NCBI GenBank assembly: GCA_032164295.1
Contig: JAJHTX010000011.1
Span: forward strand, 1,736,001 to 1,800,000
DNA length: 64,000 nt
From: Inonotus obliquus
Taxonomy: Eukaryota; Basidiomycota; Agaricomycetes; Hymenochaetales; Hymenochaetaceae
Reading direction: 5' to 3'
Both the position numbers and the translations under genes were made by a program. The notes under the pieces are model-generated. The model did not search any database and was not told where the DNA came from. It saw nothing but the letters and a program-made list of their open reading frames with translations. Positions 56,640 to 64,000 of the stretch are shown piece by piece; the stretch's first letter is position 1, and each line of letters begins with the position of its first letter.

Positions 56640-58129
56640 TCAAAGAGGCGGATTCGAATTCCGGACAAGGTCTTCGAAGTATCCCTGGAACCATCCGCCA
56701 GCCTCCGGTGCGGGTTGCGCAGCGGTGCTCCGTGCACAGTCTGGAGAGATTGGCGTGTCATTTATTTTCTTGATTCAGGACGAAGATTATCAATACGCAC
56801 GCTGGTCAAATCTTGGAGACGAGCTATCGGATGTTCCGTCACTTTCGCCCGGTGGTTTCACTGAACAGAGAATGGATGGTAGCCATCAGCACGTAGCACT
56901 CTTCGACGGCACTATGCACGCACCCCAGACAATGGAGTCAATCAGCTGGTTCCCTGTATTCGTCGATGGACGAAGGCCGATCCCAGCCCCAAGTACGTTG
57001 CACCAGTCATCTCCCGCCGATCGAATGCCAGATACACCCGATCTGCCTTGATCTACGATGAACTGAGACGGAAAGCCCCTTTGCTGAAGAAATGGCGTGA
57101 GGGCATTGATGTACAGCTCCTCATTGTAGTTTGGATTAAACTCTTGAACCGGGTCTTGCGGTCCGCGCAACGAGTAATAATTGGAGACGTCCGTGGCGAG
57201 CCCGCGGACGGTCTACGAAAATCGCATAAAAAAGCGGAAATACTGCAAGATGAATGATCAGAACACACCGCGTTTCCTCCTGCTCCCTGAAGGACAGAAG
57301 CGAAAAGATCAGCTGTCGGCTGCAAGTTATCTGGCCATCCAAGCCATCCGGAATGCGCTACGTCAATGTACAGCCAGACATTGTCTTGTTGCAACTGAGA
57401 AATGGCGTAAGATACACTATCCTGTATAAGCCTTCGTGAGCTTGCCATCCCGCGGGACCTCCGAGAGAGAAGTGATCGGCTTTAAAATCATACCCTATAC
57501 GTGCTCGCAGCATTCGCACACTTTGGCACATTGAGGTTTGTAATGAGATTCGCAAGCGAGTCGGGCTCAACGACGAACACGACGCGTAAATTTGGGAACC
57601 CTCAAATCGTTGTGATTAATAAAGTGAAAGCGGTAACAAGAAACGAAGAATATACTGTTTACTTGCACGGCAATCGAGTCGATGTATGCTGCATACTTCT
57701 CAGCACCTCCATCGGCGATTGAGAGCTCGCCTGCAGATGCAAGCGCAGAGCAGTCACGGTCAGGAAGGTTATAAACAACCGCCTGTGCAACTTGCGTGCC
57801 TCCAGCTGCATTTACCTGAGAAAGGAAATTGCCAAAGTCTGGCACGACACTTGTCCTATCTATCCAGAAGAAGGTCGGAAATTGTTCAACCAAAGCTGCG
57901 CGAGAGGCGAGCAAGGGGTCCGAGATGCTAGCGAACGAAGAGGAATATTACACTAAGTCGCTCTCAAAAGACGCTACAAATGACATTACCTCTGCACTGC
58001 GGTTCTCACTTTTTCGACGTATGATGGGTCCAAGGCCACAGTTGCACCTTGGTATGGGTTACCAACACCTGCAGCCCTAACGAGGACCGGAATGAATGCA
58101 ATGATCTGAACGAGTGTAGCGCGGAACAT
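56640..58129 (-). CDS. Cellobiohydrolase II-type GH6 cellulase, secreted, no CBM1
   Basis: Releases cellobiose from non-reducing cellulose ends. The signal MFRATLVQIIAFIPVLVRA precedes AGVGNPYQGATVALDPSYVE directly, without the CBM1 and linker present in Trichoderma Cel6A. The catalytic core has FPTFFWIDRTS, AVVYNLPDRDCSALASAGE (catalytic Asp in PDRDC), SIADGGAEKYAAYIDSI, VVEPDSLANLITNLNVPKCA (acid Asp), LYIDVAHSGWLGWPDNLQP, VRGLATDVSNY, FPSQFIVDQGRSG, LRPSTNTGNQLIDSIVWG and VKPPGESDGTSDSSSPRFD. The last exon reads CARSTAAQPAPEAGGWFQGY..NSNPPL-stop. About eight exons. TATAAAT lies about 60 bp upstream. Complete. Confidence 0.88.
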
Positions 58130-58185
58130 TTTCAGTGTAGTCGACTGTAGTCAGACCTATTGTGCGGAAGTTCAGTGCGAGCCTG

Positions 58186-58192
58186 ATTTATA
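58186..58192 (-). promoter_or_regulatory. TATA box of GH6 gene
   Basis: Minus-strand TATAAAT about 57-63 bp before the ATG at 58129. Confidence 0.5.
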
Positions 58193-58856
58193 CCCTACTG
58201 TAGGAAAAACTCACTCACTCATTTCACCGAGGCTCGGAAAATTATGCCTCCAAGTAGTGACAAAGTTCACCTTGGCGGATAGCCCCGACAACTTGCTCCG
58301 TGGTTCATCAAAAGAGTACGGGGCCGGAGATTACGGTGATCTAACGCATGTTTGTTCAGTCCAGTATGAACTCATTTCACACGGAAAGGGTGTTCGTAGA
58401 GGAGAAAATTGGGTATCACAATGATCGTGTACGTGAAATTCTCTCCGATGTGCTGCAGTCTCAATCGAAGGTAAGGCGTAGAGAATCTCCCGTCGGAAAA
58501 ATGGAGGAATGTTGATTTCTTGTAATAGTCTTGGTACACTGTGGTGCAATGATTTTCATGAGTGCAGGGACTCTCTAATATCACCGGCCGAGACGAAAGA
58601 CGAGTTAATGAGTCTTAACTGCATGCTGGCGTTTGAATGACTGGTCAGCTGGAAGCTATTGTTGCGCCACTGATCTGACACCTGCGTCGCCAAGTCTTGG
58701 TTATACACTGGCTTGGCCTTCCGATGGGTCGCCGAAGTCGAATCTACTCGGGATTATTCGACATCATATACGAGACTACACGATAGTAATGTCAAAAATT
58801 AAGAGGATTTTCATCGTTAAAGTAGTAGGTGATAAGCGCACGGTCCCTATACATAA
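58193..58856. other. Intergenic region
   Basis: No supported gene. Confidence 0.4.
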
Positions 58857-60384
58857 CTACGCTTTCACGACAACCCAACTCGCGAGTCCACTAAATAGGA
58901 GTACCGCTGTCCACGTTTGCACACTTTGCCATCGAGCTTCTTGACTGCCAGGTGACCTTGTCGTATTGACATTCCGCACGTGAAGAGCTCCAGGCTGGGC
59001 GTTGATCGACCTCTCGGGTTCAATTTGACTCTCATCTTCCGTCGATATTTCTTCGGACACTTCGTCGTCAGGCAACACGCGAACTTGCGCAACACCGCCA
59101 AGAAAGTCTGTAATGCGGACTTCGTTCAGTGGGCGACGGAAGAGGTCTGCGCGAACGCCAGCGTGAGATTTGATGGAGCGATAATCAAAGGTGGAGAACT
59201 TTTAGAAATAACTTGTGAGCGACCAAACGAATTCCTATCAAAGTTCGAAACGCATACAAGGTCTTGCATGGTCGCATGGCTTGTCTTATTGATCCTTTCC
59301 ATAAATTGGAGGATGTGGTGCGTGAAGCTGTCGATCACTGCCACGCCAATGTCATGATCATTTTCGTACTGTAAGACGACCGTGGCTACGCATAAGCAGA
59401 TGCGTCACAGTCCACTATTCTATAGCGCACCGAGTACGAATTCTCCGCCAACTCCGACGAACCAGTCGCAAGAATGTTTGGTGAGTAAATTTTCGAGTAC
59501 ATAGTATTCGCTTGACATGTGTCGACCATGAAAAATAGCTCGTTATATCTTGACATTGTCAGTCAGTGTTCCACTCTCCTGCAGAGGATCACGGATGGTG
59601 TTGGCATACCTCCTTTTCTGCCACATCTGCTCTAATGCATCCGCGACATCAAACGCGCTTATCTCTTCATTGTCCTGGAACTTAAGGAACTCGTTCCCTC
59701 CATGGCCGGTCATGTAAACAAAAATATTAGACCGGGAATCGGTGAGGAGACGTTTGCTCCTTGGTAGAGAATCATCCAATCTTCCTGGAGGTATGGGGAT
59801 GATAAGAGGCTTGTTCTCGATACCAATAGGCCGTCTCACCTGTGAGTAGACGGATAAGATTCTCCACAGTCACCTCGTATCCTCTGTAATCCACTTCAAT
59901 GTTGTCACCATACAGGTCAATCTTCCGCCCGGACCCCGCATAGACTGCCCCAGGAAAGTGATTTCGCGGGTTGCATGAGGTATCATCGGCGAGCATGAGA
60001 ATGATATTTGAGTCCGGTATGCCTAGGCGCTTCACTGTTCGATACCTCGAGGCAAAAGGTCAGAGACAGGAGTCTAGAAGTACTTTGGAACACGCACATC
60101 CCCAGGGCGTTGGACATATGCTATGCGCACAGAATTTGCGTTACTCTACTGGCAATTATTGATGATTGGTGCACACGCACCCTATAGTTGAACCAGTAGC
60201 GTGAGGCACTGACGAGAACGGCCCAGTTGTTTGTATGATTCAACGCCGTCGAACCATCTGAGTTATTTCGTTGGAAAAAAGAGTTGACCGCAGCATCATT
60301 ATATATCTGTCGCTCTGCTACGGCCGGGGACAAAAGGAGGAGCAGAAATACGAGAAGACGAACGAGCAATCGTGGTAGCAGCAT
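58857..60384 (-). CDS. GPI8: GPI-anchor transamidase catalytic subunit (Gpi8/PIG-K, family C13)
   Basis: Cleaves the C-terminal propeptide and attaches GPI anchors in the ER lumen. The signal [20 protein letters not shown] precedes [17 protein letters not shown]. Next: [60 protein letters not shown] (catalytic His in TGHGG), [33 protein letters not shown] (catalytic Cys in DTC), [13 protein letters not shown] and [19 protein letters not shown] single C-terminal membrane helix ([21 protein letters not shown] region) ends the protein. All C13 catalytic residues are intact. Six or seven exons with short introns. Confidence 0.9.
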
Positions 60385-60517
60385 GAGCACAAGAAAGAAA
60401 ATACTTAATCACGTACAACGTTACTTATCTTATTGCTTTGATAATGAGTTCCCACGAGTTTTGGTCGTCCAAGTCTGAAGTCAAGTAGTCACTCACCGTA
60501 ATCGCCTATTCTTTATC

Positions 60518-61552
60518 ATGGCGATGGACTCTGTTGACGAACCAGACAAATTATTCACTCTCGGCAGCGGCAGTTTTGGAAAGGTTTATTGTTATCGCGG
60601 CTCTCCATACGTCTTCAAGCAGACCCATCAATGCGAAAATGCAAACCCATTGCTTGAGGAATATCGGCTTTGCGAACATATCCATTTTTGTTGCAATAGT
60701 ACCTCATTCTTTGCCCTTCCTCGTGCTCTCGCTGTTCATCTGCCAGCTACAGAGAACGACCCCGCGTACTTTGCTCTCAGCACTCCCTCTCCGCCTATCA
60801 CGTCCGCCTCGCAATTGCGACGTCGAGACCGACCATTGGTGCATGAGGATGGCTTCAAGGTTTTCGGGCTTCCATGCTATGCTATGGCTAGGGTGCATGC
60901 TATTCCTATGTCTGTGGGGAAGACCATTCGAGAACTTTATTTCCCATCCGGCCACCAGTCGGCTGGTGGGCCGAATCTCTGTCGTCTTTATTTCGGTAAG
61001 ACACTGAAGCCATCATCACGGCTCAGATTCTTCAATTCCTCAAACTTCCCGCTCGACCCGGATCGCTACAAACTACTCCAAGAGCGCTTTCCCCGCGAGC
61101 TGGAGCCTATTGAGAATGTAGCTGAGGGAATGGGTGAAATGCTGGGCAGGATGCACGCTCGAGCGGGGGTCGACGGGAGGGATGTTGAGTTTGTCCTTGC
61201 AGGAGATGGTATGTTTGGGTGTTCGTATTGGGTCATTGACTTTAATCAGGTGCGCCGATTTCATCTGTCTTTTGACATTCCTTGACATCGAGCCACTTTC
61301 TTATTGTCTAAGGTACGAGAATGGGGAAAGTCCCAAGACGATATTGTTACTCTTGTAACCGCCTTCTTCTCGAACGACCCTTACTTTCCGCGTCCTCGAC
61401 CAGATGATAGTCTTTATCAATTTTTCAAGAAGGGTTACAGTGAATCGTATACCCAGACTAGTATCGGTTCGGTTCCTCTTGCGGAGTCGTTTCTCCAAGC
61501 GATCGAGCAGGAGCAGGCAAGGCGAGATGCTGCTCAGACTACAACCGATTGA
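60518..61552 (+). CDS. DUF3669-like hypothetical protein
   Basis: MAMDSVDEPDKLFTLGSGSF opens a kinase-like glycine-rich start (GSGSFGKVYCYRGSPYVFKQ), followed by YRLCEHIHFC, FFALPRALAVH, VFGLPCYAMARVHAIPMSVG, IRELYFPSGHQ, CRLYFGKTLKP, EGMGEMLGRMHARAGVDGRD and DVEFVLAGDG...YWVIDFNQ. An intron joins VREWGKSQDDIVTLVTAFFS, NDPYFPRPRPDDSLYQFFKK and GYSESYTQ. The IDFNQ...DPYFPRP ending fits fungal DUF3669 proteins, which look like inactive kinase or aminoglycoside-phosphotransferase folds. Function unknown. Confidence 0.75.
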
Positions 61553-61741
61553 GTGTGCTATTTGTAGGGGAAACATTTGAGTGACTTAACAAACGAGCGG
61601 TAGAATAAGAATGGAAAACAAACAAGAGAACGACAGTCGCTCACCTCAGCTTGTGATAGTACACAGGTGAGGTTGCATTACCGTTGATGTTGATATTCAT
61701 ACTACTGTTCTAGTCGAGACTGGGAGGCTAACATGTCCATA

Positions 61742-62402
61742 CAGTCAAAGACGCGTCCTTTGAACACCCAATTGAAATTGGGCCCAGAGAACGCCACACG
61801 CCAGTTTTCTCAAATTTAAACACACAATCTTGGAGGTTATTACGAAAGCTACTTGCTGATTTTTTTTCGGGGCAGAAAACGCTGTGGAAAAATAGATATG
61901 GGTCCGTGAAGAAGAAAGTGAGGAAAATGTCACAAGACTCACTCCTTTGAACACCTTGTGATGTAATGTCACGATTACACTTGGTTACAAATGATTTGCC
62001 GAGAGATCTAATTATGGCAATATGTCAATCATTTTTCCAGTCACACTTTGCGAGTTTTATGTGTTATTAATCGATTGAAGAATTATTTCATCATGAAACT
62101 TGGCACATACGTAGCCAAAGTAGCATGCTTTAAGAATATATACTAAATGTTTTGAGTAGAGATCCAGAGCATCTGCAGGATGACCCGGTTTAGATCCAGC
62201 TCTAGGAATTACACCAAATTTCGACAGTAAATGTTTTTTCTAGACTCAACATTCTGCTCAATTTTTCTAAGAATTTACACATGTACCAGCACAGTCATTT
62301 CTGATATTCTGCTATTTTTTTGAGGTAAGAAACTAAGAATTGGGTGAGAAAAGCCTAGGTGTTCAAGAAAACAGTCCTGTTTAAAGGACGTGTCTTTGAC
62401 TG
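61742..62402. mobile_element. Tc1/mariner-type non-autonomous DNA element, about 661 bp
   Basis: The left end CAGTCAAAGACGCGTCCTTT continues GAACA. The right end, reverse-complemented, is CAGTCAAAGACACGTCCTTT then AAACA, so terminal inverted repeats match in 23 of 25 bases. Each end abuts a TA dinucleotide (61740-61741; 62403-62404), the TA target duplication of Tc1/mariner elements, which often begin CAGT. A further CCTTTGAACACC copy occurs internally at about 61946. The interior is AT-rich with no transposase frame. Confidence 0.7.
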
Positions 62403-63829
62403 TATTGAGGAAGTGGTAGACTACAGCTAAAGTCATAACCAATTGCAACTAAATATCTACAATTGAATAGAGCTCGCGCTCTCGCCATTGTTCTGAAGGA
62501 AAAAATGTCACCCTAAGGCACGTGCAAAAACCTTTATGGCAGTTTACAGTGGAAATCAGCAATCTCTAAGTGTTGCGCGTGCTCGTTTGCTTGAAGTGGA
62601 GTTTAAACAATAACCAAATGTGGTATTCTGCATCAATCACAACTTATAAGACGGTGGATCACTGCTCCAAGTTGCATTTGCCCTTCATCTTCAAATTGTC
62701 TCTTCAAAAAAAGTGTCAACTTAGCTCTTTGATATTATACTATGTTTATTTTAAGAGGATCAGAGGTCTGATTCCACTTTTTTGGTTCTGATGGGCAATG
62801 CAAGACAAGAGGGCTATTCATGGTCGAGGGAACCAAACAGGCCTCAGTACTGCACACTGAGAGAAGCCAGTCAGGTGCCTCAGCGTAACACTGAGTTTTT
62901 TAAAACATGCATAATCAAGTCAAGCAGACACCTCAGTGCTAGTCTGTATACTGTAGCACTCAAATGATAAGCGTGAGTTTTTACATTAGTTTATATAATA
63001 CATGTCAAAAGAAATTGACTAATTTTGCATGCTGATCCAGGAACACTTCAATCAAACATACTACACTCGCACATGCTATTGTCCTTGGGGCTCAACATTA
63101 CTAGGACAAATCGACACACGAGAAAGCATGGCCATTAGCTGCAGAAGCCACAGAGGAACATAAGGCTATATGCAATGAGCTATTTGCCAGCCTAGTGGCT
63201 CGATGGCAATTAGAAACACATCAAATGCTGGGGCTGATAGTGTTGGATATCTCTTAACCGAGGGAACAGGTCAATGGCAATCTTAACCCTCATATTAGAA
63301 GGGATCAGTGGTGATCGAGTGCAAGGAATGATACCTGATGGATATCGCTAAGCAACAATCTGGCAGATGGAATTACCCACGCTAATCCAAATGGTGGAGG
63401 CATTTAGGCCCGCTGCTCCAGTAATTGATAATTGAGCTAGACCTGTTGAGGAAGGAAGCACCAGTCAACTGAGACAGTTTAACAGACCAGCAACACCTAG
63501 GGAAGATGATGTCATGGCAGATCATTTGTATTGCTGCTAGTGATGTCATACCGATATCATACAGAATATTTAAGAAGGACTGATGTGGCAGTGCAGAAGG
63601 TGTGAAACTCTGTACAGTCATTAGATTAGCTGGTGATTGTGTGATTGTCGTGCACAGACCAGGTATGAAGTCATATAAAAGCTTCTGGAGATTTGACAGG
63701 AAAGATCAGAGGTGCATCACCATCCAATTGGAGATTGCAGGGTATCAGACAAAATAGGGGCTGTGCTTAGAAAGATCAGGAGGCTGTGCCTGAGAAAGCC
63801 TGGGTAACTCAATAGACAGAAGCTTCAGG

Positions 63830-63837
63830 TATAAATA
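63830..63837 (+). promoter_or_regulatory. TATA box in possible LTR
   Basis: TATAAATA followed by a short spacer and a pyrimidine-rich stretch (63915-63995), the U3-R-U5 layout of an LTR. The element body would lie beyond the window. Confidence 0.35.
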
Positions 63838-64000
63838 GGCCAAGCGAGAGTGGCTATGTCCCTCAGCAAAATTCTTCTGTACTAGTGAATACAAAGAAGC
63901 CCCACAAAGCTTCTCCTCTTCACTACCACTCTTATCCTCGGTTCTAGTGTCCAGCCGGTCCCTTGACCCTGACTAAGTACTGTTGCTACTCTACTCTAAG

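Larger units (their letters stand above)
61553..64000. other. AT-rich gene-free tail, probably repeat-derived
   Basis: Base composition drops in GC compared with the rest of the window, and open frames become short on both strands. It contains the Tc1/mariner-type element. A stretch at 62840-62940 has repeated CTCAG(T/C)-ACTGAG motifs in inverted arrangement, and the distal 63650-64000 resembles an LTR. No gene is supported. Confidence 0.55.

Noticed and set aside
61553..64000. Mitochondrial or organellar insertion as an explanation for the AT-rich tail
   Set aside because: No mitochondrial gene, tRNA or rRNA segment was recognisable; transposon ends explain the composition better.

Overview
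This window is nuclear DNA from a filamentous basidiomycete, most likely an Agaricomycete. The genes are packed with short GT-AG introns of about 45-75 bp. The content is a class II haem peroxidase, hydrophobins, plant-wall enzymes (GH6, GH27, CE12), F-box/LRR-type genes and a large NACHT-WD40 (NLR-like) gene. I cannot name the species. Gene models were assembled by eye by joining reading frames at GT-AG (rarely GC-AG) junctions.

Layout. 1-0.8 kb: a mitochondrial-carrier-like membrane protein running off the left edge. 1.2-3.2 kb: a flavocytochrome b2 L-lactate dehydrogenase. 3.8-5.1 kb: a DNAJC17/Cwf23-type J-protein. 5.4-7.2 kb: a decayed kinase-TUP1 chimera. 9.1-14.3 kb: a C2-NACHT-WD40 receptor with 14 WD repeats. 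15.7 kb: a small gene. 17.0-19.7 kb: a second, better preserved kinase-TUP1 chimera. 20.6-22.2 kb: an F-box gene. 23.0-25.2 kb: an intron-rich GH27 alpha-galactosidase with microexons. 25.8-26.5 kb: a hypothetical gene. 27.1-28.6 kb: an L-fuconate-dehydratase-like enolase-superfamily enzyme. 30.2 kb: TRM112. 32-34.5 kb: a disordered protein and a multi-pass membrane protein. 34.6-38.2 kb: a head-to-head pair of paralogous F-box genes. 39-40.2 kb: an HCNGP/SAP30BP-like protein. 42.5-43.5 kb: a CE12 rhamnogalacturonan acetylesterase. 44.1-46.6 kb: the intact TUP1 corepressor. 46.9-48.3 kb: a class II peroxidase. 49.3 kb: a PIF/Harbinger-type MITE. 50.5-51.8 kb: two tandem class I hydrophobins. 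52.9-55.2 kb: a disordered coiled-coil protein. 56.1-58.1 kb: a GH6 cellobiohydrolase and a stray duplicate of its last exon. 58.9-60.4 kb: GPI8. 60.5-61.6 kb: a DUF3669-like gene. 61.6-64 kb: an AT-rich, gene-free, repeat-like tail containing a Tc1/mariner-type non-autonomous element and an LTR-like end.

Themes. The secreted enzymes (GH6, GH27, CE12, peroxidase) and the hydrophobins form a saprotrophic/plant-associated gene set. Most of them have a good TATA box 35-75 bp upstream of the ATG. The most unusual structure is the family of three TUP1 loci: one intact gene, plus two loci in which the TUP1 WD40 half is fused to a protein kinase and then broken. The second broken copy keeps TUP1's introns, so it arose by DNA duplication, not retroposition.
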